Below, piece by piece: positions 12,001 through 21,319 of a stretch of 64,000 nt of DNA. A model generated the notes under the pieces. The model searched no databases, was not told the origin of the DNA, and worked only from the letters and a program-made list of their open reading frames with translations. Made by a program: the position numbers and the translations under genes. Numbering within the stretch: the stretch's first letter is position 1; each line of letters begins with the position of its first letter. The stretch lies in assembly GCA_027886175.1 (NCBI GenBank), contig JAJNNQ010000097.1, forward strand, positions 324,501 to 388,500, written 5' to 3'. Origin of the DNA: Phylloscopus collybita (Eukaryota; Chordata; Aves; Passeriformes; Phylloscopidae).

Positions 12001-12967
12001 GGATTCCTTGATCCCGAGCAAACCCATCCCAAATCCCGGCAGCTCCGTGGAACACTCTGGGATTCCTCGATGCCAGGCAAACCCATCCTAAACCCCAGCA
12101 GCTCCCTGAACACACCAGGATGCCCCAATCTTGAGCAAACCCACCCCAAATCCATGGAGAACACCAGGATTCCTCAATCCCGAGCAAACCCATCCCAAAT
12201 CCCGGCACACTCTGGGATTCCTCAATCCCGAGCAAACCCATCCCAAATCTCGGCACACTCTGGGATTCCTCAATCCCAGGCAAACCCATCCCAAACCCCG
12301 GCACGCTCTGGGATTCCTCAATCCCGGGCAAACTCTCCCTAAATCCATGGAGAACACCAGGATGCCCTGATCCTGAGCAAACCCATCCCAAACCCATGGA
12401 GAACACTGGGATGCCCCGATCCTGAGCAAACCCATCCCAAATCCACGGAACACACCGGGATGCCCCAATCCTGAGCAAACCCATCCCAAATCCACGGAAC
12501 ACACCGGGATGCCCCAATCCTGAGCAAACCCATCCCAAATCCACGGAACACACCGGGATGCCCCGATCCTGAGCAAATCCATCCCAAATCCTGGCACACT
12601 CTGGGATTCTTCAATCCTGGGCAAACCCATCCCAAATCCTGGCACACTCTGGGATTCCTCAATCCTGAGCAAACCCATCCCAAATCCACGGAACACACCG
12701 GGATGCCCCGATCCTGAACAAATCCATCCCAAATCCCGGCACGCTCTGGGATTCCTCAATCCCAGGCAAACCCACCCCAAACCCACGGAACACACCGGGA
12801 TGCCCCGATCCTGACCAAACCCACCCCAAACCCATGGAGAACACCGGGACCCCCCGGTGCCCGTGCCCGCCTTACCGGCGCGTGTCCAGGCTGACCTCGG
12901 TGCCCAGCACGCAGACACCGCGGGCGGCCTGGCTGGTGGACATGGGCACGACGTGACGCGGGGCCAT
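1..12967 (-). CDS. PADI1: Peptidylarginine deiminase, PADI1-type, 5' part (exons 1-4, partial)
   Basis: Calcium-dependent enzyme family that converts peptidyl-arginine to citrulline. Four exons splice in frame on the minus strand: 12967-12876, 7373-7199, 5909-5840 and 58-1 (continuing off the left edge). The start MAPRHVVPMS resembles the human PADI1 start MAPKRVVQLS. Exon 2 encodes SVPKG...SRWPLEPE, the N-terminal cupredoxin-like domain, and exon 3 encodes VKISYYDNEG...LYLTCV. Exon 4 begins EVSLDVDWSRSGRV, the calcium-site loop that opens the middle domain. All junctions have GT donors and AG acceptors, and the phases match PADI2 in the same window (exon 3 is 70 nt in both). The head-to-head position beside PADI2 mirrors mammals, where that neighbour is PADI1. 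PADI3 is the main alternative. The active-site half lies outside the window, so activity cannot be judged. Confidence 0.8.
62..1405. repeat. Tandem array, about 188-bp unit, 7 copies
   Basis: Each unit holds ccctctggttttggttccc, a segment with gtgcccttttggg, and an aacccaacccaac stretch. Copies recur near 245, 434, 620, 808, 997, 1186 and 1374. The array fills PADI1 intron 3 right up to exon 4. It yields open frames on both strands that have no coding meaning. Confidence 0.9.
1415..1745. repeat. AT-rich minisatellite, about 42-bp unit
   Basis: Repeats of gcagattttgtgtttccatg followed by a T-run and atattttcat, about 7-8 copies, in PADI1 intron 3. Non-coding. Confidence 0.88.
1746..2228. other. 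Unique intronic stretch of PADI1 intron 3
   Basis: No tandem structure, exon or recognisable mobile element seen on either strand. Confidence 0.5.
2229..4205. repeat. Minisatellite, about 58-75 bp unit, with an 851-bp higher-order duplication
   Basis: Units carry gaggctggaggac, then tgagcacc, then cagaaaatcccaaattt and ggtaattaatgcatccc. The block from about 2463 is repeated near-identically from about 3314, an offset of 851 bp. This shows a recent large slippage or unequal-exchange event inside the array. PADI1 intron 3. Confidence 0.9.
4311..5062. repeat. Polypurine (GGGAAGAAAAA-type) minisatellite, about 750 bp
   Basis: Almost every base on the plus strand is A or G, in 6-12 bp units such as gggaagaaaaa and ggaagagaaa. 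Long homopurine runs with mirror symmetry can form triplex (H-DNA); that is inference from base composition. PADI1 intron 3. Confidence 0.92.
5150..5392. repeat. GC-rich pentamer array (GCCGT/GCCGG)n
   Basis: About 240 bp of gccgt, gccgg and gccat pentamers, essentially 100% G+C apart from T/A in the variable position, directly following the polypurine tract. PADI1 intron 3. Confidence 0.9.
5393..5534. other. Short AT-containing island in PADI1 intron 3
   Basis: Contains tttaattaatggcgtgttaa and nearby ATTT/AATG motifs between two repeat arrays. A regulatory role is possible but nothing specific can be supported. Confidence 0.3.
5535..5850. repeat. Minisatellite at the PADI1 exon 3 donor
   Basis: 15-27 bp units of the type gcacctatggacacaggtgt. 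On the minus strand these read acacctgtgtccataggtgc, repeating the last about 10 coding bases of PADI1 exon 3 plus the donor (CACCTGTGTCG|gtaggtg). The array begins at the splice junction. Confidence 0.85.
5840..5909 (-). CDS. PADI1: PADI1 coding exon 3
   Basis: 70 nt, acceptor ctctgcag|GTG and donor TGTCG|gtaggt. It encodes VKISYYDNEGRELAVAW then LYLTCV, matching the PAD segment VxISYY...LYLTCV. Its donor region is the edge of a minisatellite whose units repeat the last exon bases and the donor. Confidence 0.83.
5925..6220. repeat. 12-bp minisatellite gtgacccacagc, about 23 copies
   Basis: Repeated gtgacccacggc/gtgacccacagc in PADI1 intron 2, starting about 15 bp from exon 3. On the minus strand every unit contains GGGTCA. 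Confidence 0.9.
6262..6845. repeat. 22-bp minisatellite ggggtcagggctccggcccc
   Basis: About 25 copies with cacaaaca insertions in some units, in PADI1 intron 2. Most units contain GGGTCA on the plus strand. Confidence 0.9.
6846..7198. other. Non-repetitive part of PADI1 intron 2
   Basis: No exon, repeat or mobile element recognised between the minisatellite and exon 2. Confidence 0.5.
7199..7373 (-). CDS. PADI1: PADI1 coding exon 2
   Basis: 175 nt, acceptor tttgcag|GTC and donor AACCAG|gtcagc. It encodes SVPKGAASFEVH and SRWPLEPEIEVVV, ending in DDNQ. It is the same length class and phase as exon 2 of PADI2, and aligns with the PAD family segment VPKGA...RWPLD. The acceptor has a solo LTR only about 40 bp upstream in transcription order. 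Confidence 0.85.
7418..7897 (+). mobile_element. Solo LTR of an endogenous retrovirus (480 bp)
   Basis: Bounded by a perfect 7-bp inverted repeat, TGTTGCC at the left and GGCAACA at the right, i.e. the TG...CA ends of a retroviral LTR. Inside, in plus orientation, are a TATA box (acatataaaaacc near 7765) and a poly(A) signal (caataaagc near 7841). No internal retroviral genes flank it. Target-site duplication is not clean. It lies antisense in PADI1 intron 1, about 40 bp from the exon 2 acceptor. Confidence 0.8.
8100..8404. mobile_element. Solo LTR-like element with perfect 6-bp target duplication
   Basis: Starts TGTCGCTGTGGGGACA and ends GTGGCAACA (TG...CA), flanked by TGCCCC at 8094-8099 and again at 8405-8410. 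A related, diverged copy lies at 62,827-63,106: both share the TGTCGCTGTGGG start, an ACCTTAGAGGTGGGACC-like segment and an AAAACCCAAAC segment near the end. A 6-bp duplication fits class I/II avian ERVs. Orientation is uncertain. Confidence 0.8.
8411..8640. other. Pyrimidine-rich segment with AATAAA, possible LTR remnant
   Basis: Rich in ctctc/cttgctct, then ccccaaaataaacccccaaa at about 8590. The composition resembles the R/U5 part of avian LTRs, but no terminal repeats are seen. Confidence 0.35.
8641..9329. other. Non-repetitive PADI1 intron 1 sequence
   Basis: GC-rich, no exon with splice sites and PAD homology, no mobile element recognised. Confidence 0.45.
9330..9765. repeat. Minisatellite, about 42-46 bp unit
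   Basis: Units of gggggatcccatccc, then aacaccccacaaagc and gtggat, about 10 copies, in PADI1 intron 1. Confidence 0.88.
9766..10624. other. Mostly unique PADI1 intron 1 sequence with an A-rich run
   Basis: Contains an A/T-rich tract at 10340-10370 and gtgatttattaaataatgac near 10250. No exon or transposon recognised. Confidence 0.4.
10625..11345. repeat. Minisatellite, about 43-bp unit
   Basis: Units of gagtttggggtgagctccc, then tgtgggatattgtccccaaa, about 16 copies, PADI1 intron 1. Confidence 0.9.
11455..12850. repeat. Minisatellite, about 47-60 bp unit, up to PADI1 exon 1
   Basis: Units of ctctgggattcctcaatccc, then gcaaacccatcccaaat, about 27 copies. The array ends some 25 bp from the donor of PADI1 exon 1. 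Confidence 0.9.
12876..12967 (-). CDS. PADI1: PADI1 coding exon 1
   Basis: 92 nt, 30 codons plus 2 nt, from ATG at 12967 to donor CCG|gtaag at 12875. It encodes MAPRHVVPMS, then GVCVLGTEVSLDTR, matching the first strand of the PAD N-terminal domain. The 5'UTR and TSS cannot be located by eye. Confidence 0.82.
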
Positions 12968-13671
12968 GGCCAGCCGGGCTGCGAGCTCCGCCGGCTCTGC
13001 GGGGAAACCAGCAGGACTGGATTAAAGAAAAGGGCTCGGGGAAGGGAAACTCCTCCTTCCCGGGATGACGGGGCTCGGCCCCGGGGACCCTGGTCCCACC
13101 TCCCAGCCTGATGGAGCTGATAGGGCAGCCCCGAGGTGACAGCCGGCCCTGCTGGGTGCTCCCCGGTGGGGAGTTTGGGGTTTGTTCTCCTCGGGTTGTT
13201 CCTCCCCGGCTCCATCTGGAAGCCCGCGGCTCATGCATTAAACATCGGCGCTCCCCCGGCAGCGCAGGGCGGTTCGTTTGGGGTTATTTACAACGCTGTC
13301 ATTAAAACCGGGCATTTTCTTTAAAACACCCCAAATTTTCCGGCCGGGCTCTCTGGGCGCGGCTGAGTCACGGCCCCGGCTGCAGCGGCGGGGCCATGCC
13401 CGAGTTGGGCTGAACAAAAGGAAATGTTTGCTCAGGTCGGTCCTTCCCATCCCAGCCATCCCGGGGACGGGGCAGGGAGAACAGGTTATGGGGCAGGCGG
13501 GGAAGGGGAAGACACGGGCAGCCGGCAGCCAGAGGCTTCCCGAGGGAATTCGGACTCCTCTGCGCCTCGCTCGGACCGCGGGTTTCCGGGGGATGGACCT
13601 GAGATCCCTCGGGAAAGATCCCCTTTGCTGGAAGGTGTCGGTGCCAGAGATATCCATTGCTCCCCGGGCTG
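12968..13671. promoter_or_regulatory. Candidate PADI1 promoter-proximal region
   Basis: Largely non-repetitive sequence immediately 5' of PADI1 exon 1 in the divergent PADI1/PADI2 intergenic region. No TATA box or mapped start site can be assigned; the call rests only on position. Confidence 0.35.
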
Positions 13672-13826
13672 TCCCGTCCCATCCCACCCCATCCCATCCC
13701 ATCCCATCCCATCCCATCCCAGTCCATCCCACCCCATCCCATCCCATCCCGTCCCGTCCCACCCCATCCCATCCCATCCCATCCCATCCCATCCCATCCC
13801 GTCCCATCCCATCCCATCCCACCCCA
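13672..13826. repeat. (ATCCC)n pentanucleotide microsatellite
   Basis: About 30 pentamers atccc with gtccc and acccc variants. Confidence 0.95.
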
Positions 13827-13904
13827 CAGGGTTTGCCTGCCCCAGAGCCGGGAAACCCGGCGGGAGTGGGAGGGGAGTCCCTGCCTGCTGGGGATGCGGG
13901 GAGC

Positions 13905-14510
13905 AGCTCCAGAGCGTCCCTGGGGATGGAGCAGCTCCAGAGTGTCCCTGTGCCACATGGCTCAGTCCCTGTCACACAGCTCAGTCCCTGTGCCACGGCT
14001 CGGTCACTGTCACACAGCTCCAGAGCGTCCCTGGGGATGGAGCAGCTCCAGGGTGTCCCTGTGCCACAGCTCCAGAGTGTCCCTGTCACACAGCTCTGTC
14101 CCTGTATCACACAGCTCAGTCCCTGTGTCACAGCTCCAGTGTCCCTGTGCCACAGCTCAGTCCCTGTGCCACAGCTCTGTCCCTGTGTCACACAGCTCAG
14201 TCCCTGTCACACAGCTCAGTCCCTGTCACACAGCTCCAGTGTCCCTGTGCCACAGCTCAGTCCCTGTGCCACAGCTCTGTCCCTGTGTCACACAGCTCTG
14301 TCCCTGTGTCACACAGCTCTATCCCTGTGTCACACAGCTCCAGTGTCCCTGTGCCACAGCTCAGTCCCTGTGCCACAGCTCTGTTCCTGTGTCACAGCTC
14401 CAGTGTCCCAGTGCCACAGCTCAGTCCCTGTGCCACAGCTCCAGAGTGTCCCTGTGTCACAGCTCAGTCCTTTCACACAGCTTGTGTCCCTGTCTGTCCC
14501 TGTCCCACAG
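13905..14510. repeat. Minisatellite, about 20-23 bp unit
   Basis: Units of cagctcagtccctgtgccac with cagagtgtccctg variants. Intergenic between PADI1 and PADI2. Confidence 0.9.
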
Positions 14511-14639
14511 GGCTCATCCCCAGGAACGGGTGGGATGTGCTCGACACAGGGAAGGGGAAGGGGAAGAGGGGGGCTGGGCAGGGCCGGGAGGGGCCGGAGC
14601 CGCCCGTGGGGTGGGACTGCCGAGATCAGCCCGGCCCGG

Positions 14640-15360
14640 CTCCGGGAAAGGGGCTCCGGGAACGGGGACAGGAAAGGGTTCCAGAAAGGGGACAGGGCTC
14701 AGGGAAGGGGACAGGGCTCCGGGAAAGGGGACAGGGCTCTGGGAAAGGGGACAGGGCTCTGGGAAAGGGGACAGGGCTCCGGGAAAGGGGACAGGGCTCT
14801 GGGAAAGGGGACAGGGCTCCGGGAAAGGGGACAGGGCTCTGGGAAAGGGGACAGGGCTCTGGGAAAGGGGACAGGAAAGGGCTCTGGGAAAGGGAACAGG
14901 GCTCCCAGAAAGGGGACAGGAAAGGGTTCCAGAAAGGGGACAGGGCTCAGGGAAGGGGACAGGGCTCCCAGAAAGGGGACAGGGCTCTGGGAAAGGGGAC
15001 AGGGCTCCGGGAAAGGGGACAGGAAAGGGTTCTGGGAAAGGGGACAGGGCTCCAGAAAGGGGACAGGGCTCCGGGAAAGGGGACAGGAAAGGGTTCTGGG
15101 AAAGGGGACAGGGCTCCGGAAAGGGGACAGGGCTCCGGGAAAGGGGACAGGAAAGGGTTCTGGGAAAGGGGACAGGGCTCCGGAAAGGGGACAGGGCTCC
15201 CAGAAAGGGCTCTGGGGAAGGCGAAGGAGCTCCAAGAAAGGGGAAAGGGCTCTGGGAAAAGGCTCCAGAAAGGGGAAGGGGCTCCAGGAAAGGGGAAAGG
15301 GCTCTGGGAAAAGGCTCCAGAAAAGGGGAAGGGGCTTCGGGAAAGGGGCTCTGGGAAGGG
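14640..15360. repeat. 20-bp minisatellite ggacagggctccgggaaagg
   Basis: About 35 copies, strongly purine-rich on the plus strand. Intergenic; gives long Gly/Lys-rich open frames without coding meaning. Confidence 0.92.
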
Positions 15361-15784
15361 GTCCCTCACACTTTAACCACAGCAATCACCCCCAGCCCCG
15401 AGTCTCGTACCCCAGAACCCTTCCAGCGCCTGCAGGAGCAGCCAGGATGCTCCAGCGGGGAATGCTGGTGGCACTTCCAGGCTCCCCCAGGCCTCACCCG
15501 CTGGAGAGTGTGGATAACAAAACCCTGCTTTCCACAGCTCCTGCTGGGAATGGTGCTGGCTCTCCTGGGGAGCGGGATGGATCCCTGGCCCGGCCCCACA
15601 GCCCCGTCCAGCTGCTGGTTGCACTGGTTTGCACTGGGCAGGGGCCGTGCCCCGAGCCTGCTGGGCTGGTTTGGGCTCAGGGCTGCACAGGAGCACACCT
15701 GAGGCCAGGGGAGCTCTGAAACCTGCAGGGAGGGGAGGGGAGCTCGGCCCTGCTGGAAGCTCAGCTTTGGGGTGGCTGTGCTGC
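15361..15784. other. Unique intergenic stretch
   Basis: Nothing recognised between two arrays. Confidence 0.45.
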
Positions 15785-18285
15785 CCAAAATTCAGTGGGA
15801 TTTCATCTATGGGTACAGGGAGGAGACACAGGGCCCAAACCTTTTGGGGCTGGGACATCAATGCTCCCCAAAATCCAGCAGGGTCACATCCATGGGCACG
15901 GGGGGGGACACAGGGTCCAAACCTTTTTGGGCTGGGACATCAGTGCTCCCCAAAATCCAGTGGGATCACATCCATGGGCACAGGGAGGGGACACAGGGCC
16001 CAAATCTTTCAAGGCTGGGATGGCTGAGCCTCCCCAAAATCCAGCAGGGTCACATCCATGGGCACAGAACAGGACACAGGGCCCAAACCTTTTGGGGCTG
16101 GGACATCAGTGCTCCCCAAAATCCAGCAGGGTCACATCCATGGGTATAGGGTGGGGACACAGGGTTCAAACCTCACTGTGTGCCTGGGGCTGGGACATCA
16201 GTGCTGCCCAAAATCCAGTGGGGTCACATCCCTGGGCATGGGGCAGGGGACACAGGGCCCAAACCTCACTGACCTCTGGGGCTGGGATGGCTGAGCTCCC
16301 CAAAATCCAGCAGGGTCACATCCATGGGCACGGGAGGGACACAGGGCCCAAACCTTTCCGGGCTGGGACATCTGAGCCTCCCAAAATCCAGCAGGATCAC
16401 ATCCTGTGGCACAGGGAGGGGACACAGGGCCTAAACCTTTCCGGGCTGGGACATCAATGCTCCCCAAAATCCAGCAGGGTCACATCCCTGGGCACGAGGG
16501 GGACACAGGGCCCAAACCTCGCTGTGTGCCTGGGGCTGGAACAGCTGTGCTCCCCAAAATCCAGTGGGATCTCATCCCTGGGCACAGGAGAGGACACAGA
16601 GCCCAAACCTTTCCGGGCTGGGATGGCTGAGCTCCCCAAAATCCAGCAGGGTCACATCCATGGGCACGGGAGGGACACAGGGCCCAAACTATTTGGGGCT
16701 GGGACATCTGAGTCTCCCAAAATCTGGCGGGATCACACCCTGGATACAGAGGGGGGACACAAAGCCCAAACCTCGGTGCCTGGGGCTGGGACTTCAGTGC
16801 TCCCCAAAATCCAGCAGGGTCACATCCATGGGCATGGGGCAGGGGACACAGGGCCCAAATCTTTCTGGCCTGGGACATCTGAGCCTCCCAAAATCCAGCG
16901 GGATCACATCCCTGGGCACGGTGGGGACACAGAGCCCAAACCTCGGTGCCTGGGGCTGGAATGGCTGAGCCTCCCAAAATCAGCGGGGTCACATCCCTGG
17001 GCACAGGGAGGGGACACAGGGCCCAAACCTCGCTGTGTGCCTGGGGCTGGAACAGCTGTGCTCCCCAAAATGCAGTGGGATCGCATCCATGGACATGGGG
17101 CAGGGGACACAGGGCCCAAACCTTTCAGGGCTGGGACATCAGTGCTCCCCAAAATCCAGCAGGGTCACATCCCTGGGCATGGGGCAGGGGACACAGGGCC
17201 CAAACCTCACTGACCTCTGGGGCTGGGATGGCTGAGCTCCCCAAAATCCAGCAGGATTGCATCCCTGGGCACAGGGAGGGGACACAGGGCCCAAACCTCA
17301 CAGTGTGCCTAGGGCTGGAACATCAGTGCTCCCCAAAATCCAGCAGGATCGCATCCCTGGGCACAGGAGAGGACACAGGGCCCAAACCTTTTCGGGCTGG
17401 GATGGCTGAGCTCCCCAAAATCCAGCAGGGTCACACCCCTGGGTACAGAATAGGACACAGGGCCCAAACCTCATTGTGTGCCTGGGGCTGGGACATCAGT
17501 GCTCCCCAAAATCCAGCAGGATTGCATCCATAGGCACAGAACAGGACACAGGGCCCAAATCTTTCCGGGCTGGGATGGCTGAGCCTCCCCAAATCTGGCG
17601 GGATCACACCCTGGGCACGGCGGGGAGGCAGAGCCCAAACATCACTGTCTGCCTGGGGCTGAGCCTCCCCAAAATCCAGCGGGATCACACCCGGGCAGAG
17701 CCCAGACCTTTCTGGGCTGGGATGGCAGAGCCTCCCCAAAATCCAGCGGGGTCACACCCGGGCTGGGATGGCTGAGCCTCCCCAAAATCCAGCGGGATCA
17801 CACCCGGGCAGAGCCCAGACCTTTCTGGGCTGGGATGGCAGAGCCTCCCCAAAATCCAGCGGGGTCACACCCGGGCTGGGATGGCTGAGCCTCCCCAAAA
17901 TCCAGCGGGATCACACCCGGGCTGGGATGGCTGAGCCTCCCCAAAATCCAGCGGGGTCACACCCAGGCTGGGATGGCTGAGCCTCCCCAAAATCCAGTGG
18001 GGTCACACCCGGGCTGGGATGGCTGAGCCTCCCCAAAATCCGGCAGGGTCACACCCGGGCAGAGCCCAGACCTTTCCGGGCTGGGATGGCTGAGCCTCCC
18101 CAAAATCCGGCGGGGTCACACCCGGGCAGAGCCCAGACCTTTCCGGGCTGGGATGGCTGAGCCTCCCCAAAATCCGGCGGGGTCACACCCTGGCAGAGCC
18201 CAGACCTTTCCGGGCTGGGATGGCTGAGCCTCCCCAAAATCCAGCGGGGTCACACCCGGGCAGAGCCCAGACCTTTCCGGGCTGG
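15785..18285. repeat. 2.5-kb minisatellite, units about 45-90 bp
   Basis: Units contain ctccccaaaatccagcaggg, then tcacatcc, then gggacacagggcccaaacct, then ggctggga. Toward 17,700-18,285 the unit shortens (tcacacccgggctgggatgg). Intergenic. Confidence 0.92.
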
Positions 18286-18517
18286 CTGGGTTTTGCAGCT
18301 CGGCCCCGGCCCCAAACACCGGCAGGTTTTGGGTGGAGCCTGCGCTCCCTCCTCTTCCTCCTCCACCTGCCCAGAGCTCCGGCCGACCGGCCCTGCTGAG
18401 GGACAGGAGGCTCCGCAGCCACCGGGGCTGCTCCCAAATGACAGCTTTGGGATGTCAGTGCTCCCGGGAAGGGGCACAGGACGGACGGGAGCCCGCCTGC
18501 CCGGCACTGCCGGGAGC

Positions 18518-18975
18518 GGGGACAGAGGGGACAGAGGGGGACAGAGGGGACAGGGGGGACAGAGGGGACAGAGGGGACAGGGGGGACAGAGGGGACAGGG
18601 GGGGACAGAGGGGACAGGGGGGGACAGCGGGGACAGGGGGGACAGAGGGGGACAGAGGGGGCAGCAGGGACAGAGGGGACGGGGAGGCAGGGGGGGCAGC
18701 GGGGACAGAGGGGACAGAGGGGACAGAGGGGACAGGGGGGACAGCGGGGACAGGGGGGGCAGAGGGGACAGGGGGGGCAGAGGGGACGGGGGGGCAGAGG
18801 GGACAGCGGGGACAGGGGGGACAGAGGGGGACAGAGGGGGCAGCAGTGACAGAGGGGACAGGGGGGACAGAGGGGGACAGGGGGGACAGAGGGGGACAGA
18901 GGGGGCAGCAGGGACAGAGGGGACAGAGGGGACAGGGGAGACAGAGGGAGCAGAGGGGACAGCGGGGACAGCCTG
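18518..18975. repeat. G-rich minisatellite (GGGGACAGA)n
   Basis: About 450 bp of ggggacagagg-type 9-10 bp units. Four or more GGGG runs with 5-6 nt loops recur throughout, so the plus strand can form many G-quadruplexes (inference from pattern). Confidence 0.93.
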
Positions 18976-19019
18976 CACTGGGGAGCGGCCTTTGGCTTTC
19001 CCCCAGCCCCAGCCCCTTT

Positions 19020-19290
19020 CCTTCCCCGGTCCCACCTTCCCCCAATCCCAGCCTTTCCCCCAATCCCAGCCTGTCCCAATTTTAGACTCCTTCCCCAATC
19101 CCAGCCCTTTTCCAATCCCAGTTTTCCCCGATCCCAGCCTGTCCCCGATCCCAGTTTTTCCCAATCCCAGCCTTTCCCGATCCCAGCCTGTCCCCGATCC
19201 CAGTTTTCCCCGATCCCAGTTTTCCCCAATCCCATCCTCTCCCCGATCCCAGCCTGTCCCCGATCCCAGCCTGTCCCCGATCCCAGCCGG
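19020..19290. repeat. Minisatellite ccccaatcccagcctttc
   Basis: About 16-bp units with ccgatcccag variants. A related array lies at 20,130-20,590. Confidence 0.88.
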
Positions 19291-19370
19291 TCCCCAGCCC
19301 CCCCCCGGCTCCCTCCCGTCCCGCAGCGCCGCCGCTCTGCCGAGAAAAGTCTGATAACCTCCCTAAGCCG

Positions 19371-19460
19371 ATAATTACAGCCGGCTAATTACAGCTCGTT
19401 AATTACCCCGCATGCTGAATTACAGGCGGGAACCTTTACGAGCCGTGTCAGCCTAATTAC
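19371..19460. promoter_or_regulatory. AT-rich island with five AATTA homeodomain-type cores
   Basis: In about 90 bp of otherwise GC-rich sequence occur ataattacag, ctaattacag, ttaattaccc, gaattacagg and ctaattaccc. TAATTA is the classic homeodomain core. The island immediately precedes the AACCGGTT array in the shared PADI1/PADI2 upstream region. Enhancer function is inference. Confidence 0.45.
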
Positions 19461-19464
19461 CCGG

Positions 19465-19803
19465 GCAGGAACCGGTTATCGAACCGGTTATCAAATCAGT
19501 TACCGAACCGGTTACCGAACCGGTTCCTGAATCAGTTATCGAACCGGTTATCAAATCAGTTACCGAACCGGTTACCGAACCGGTTCCTGAATCAGTTATC
19601 GAACCGGTTATCGAACCAGGTACCGAACGGGTTATCGAACCGGTTATCAAATCAGTTACCGAACCGGTTACCGAACCGGTTATCGAACCAGGTACCGAAC
19701 CGGGTACCGAACCGGGTACCGAACCAGTTATCAAACCAGGCACCTAACCAGTTATCAAATCAGTTACCGAACCGGGTACTGAACCAGGTACCGAACCGGG
19801 TAC
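19465..19803. promoter_or_regulatory. 12-bp array with 11 perfect AACCGGTT (Grainyhead-type) sites
   Basis: Perfect AACCGGTT octamers start at 19470, 19482, 19506, 19518, 19542, 19566, 19578, 19602, 19638, 19662 and 19674, all spaced by multiples of 12 bp. Units are of the type gaaccggttatc; degenerate copies (aaccaggt, aaccgggt, aatcagtt) fill the gaps. AACCGGTT is the established GRHL consensus, and GRHL proteins drive epidermal differentiation genes. Regulatory use here is inference. Confidence 0.55.
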
Positions 19804-19920
19804 CAATGGAAATGACCCCAATTCCAATGGAAATGACCCCAATTCCAATGGAAATGACCCCAATTCCAATGGAGATGACCCCAATTCCAATGGAGATGAC
19901 CCCAATTCCAATGGAAACTA
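19804..19920. repeat. 21-bp tandem repeat aatggaaatgaccccaattcc
   Basis: Five near-perfect copies directly after the AACCGGTT array. Confidence 0.9.
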
Positions 19921-20129
19921 TCCCATTTTAGCTCAGATTCCCAAATTTCCCCGCCCTGAGTTTCCCAGCTCCTGGCCCGGGTACCCATCGGGGACATTCC
20001 TCACCCAATCCCGGAATTGTTTGGGCTGGAAGGGCTTTAAATCCCAACCCCATTCCCCGTTTTTCCAGCGGGGAACGGCAGCGCAGAGATGATCCCTACA
20101 AATCCCAGGATCACCTACAAATCCCAGGA

Positions 20130-20590
20130 ACTCCCTTTTCTTCCCCAATCCCAGCCTTTCCCCCAATCCCAGTTTTCCCCAATCCCAAATTTTCCCAATC
20201 CCAGTTTCCCCCAATCCCAGCCGTTCGCAATCCCAGCCGTTCCCAATCCCAGTTTTTCCCAATCCCAGTTTCCCCCAATCCCAATTTTTCCCAATCCCAT
20301 TTTTCCCTCAATCCCAGCCATTCCCAATCCCAGCCTTTCCCAATCCCACTTTTCCCCCAGTCCCAGTTTTCCTCCAATCCCATTTTTTCCCAATCCCAGT
20401 TTTCCCCCAATCCCATTTTTTCCCAATCCCAGTTTCCTCCAATCCCATTTTTTCCCAATCCCAGCTTTTCCCAATCCCAGTTTCCCCCAATCCCAGTTTT
20501 TCCATCCCAGTTTCCCCAATCCCAATTTCCCCCAATCCCACTTTTCCCCTAATCCCAGTTCCCCAATCCCACTTTTCCCCAATCCCAATC
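20130..20590. repeat. Minisatellite cccaatcccagtttttcc
   Basis: About 15-18 bp units, roughly 28 copies, pyrimidine-rich on the plus strand; intergenic upstream of PADI2. Confidence 0.9.
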
Positions 20591-20848
20591 AGCCAGCTCG
20601 CTGTTTCCTCACGGCTCCCAGACTCCGGGGCGGCCCTTTGGGCCGGAAAATGAACATCCAGCCGGCTGTTGGTGAATAATTAGCCGGCTGTTAATGAGCG
20701 GCGCAAACCCCGCGTGGGCAGGGGCTGCTCCCGCCGCGCTCCGGGGGTGACAGAACCCGCTCCCCGCTCCCTCAGCCGCCGCTGCTTCCCGGGCTCCCTT
20801 TGAAAATTAGCAGGGAAAAAAAAAAATTAAAAAAATAAAAGAGTTCTG

Positions 20849-20977
20849 CTCTTGCCTCGGGGCTGGGAAAGCGGGAGCGGGCCGGGATTTTCCCTGGAGA
20901 GCAGAAGGAGAGGGCGGAACGCAGCCCAGGGGTGCGGCCGGAGCCCCAAACGCCGCAAATCCGCCCTGGGGATGCCA
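20849..20977 (+). repeat. Dispersed 130-bp repeat, copy 1
   Basis: The segment from cttgcctcggggctgggaaa to ccctggggatgcc recurs in the same orientation at 24,260-24,380 just inside PADI2 intron 2, with few differences. No known element recognised. Confidence 0.75.
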
Positions 20978-20984
20978 GGCTGGG

Positions 20985-21250
20985 GTCGGGGAGGTGAGGG
21001 GGGACCCGGGCAGGGACCCGGGAAGGTGAGGGGGGAGCCGGGGAGGGAGCCGGGGAGGTGAGGGGGGAGCCGGGGAGGGACCCGGGGGGGACCCGGGGGG
21101 GACCCGGGCAGGGACCCGGGGGGGACCCGGGGGGGACCCGGGCAGGGACCCGGGAAGGTGAGGGGGGACCCGGGCAGGGACCCGGGGAGGGACCCGGGGG
21201 GGACCCGGGCAGGGAGCTGGGGAGGTGAGGGGGGGACCCGGGCAGGGAGC
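20985..21250. repeat. G-rich minisatellite gggacccgggcagggacccg
   Basis: 10-20 bp units of acccggggggg/gggagccgggg, about 600-860 bp upstream of the PADI2 start codon. Confidence 0.9.
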
Positions 21251-21319
21251 CGGGGACAGCTGGGGGAGCTCCCTGCCCAGGGCTGGGAGCCGGCCGGGCC
21301 TGGGGCCAGCTGCCCTCCC

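Noticed and set aside
13278..15719. 813-codon intergenic frame, collagen- or silk-like in appearance
   Set aside because: Composed of (ATCCC)n, the 22-bp and the 20-bp arrays; no splice signals, domains or consistent frame.
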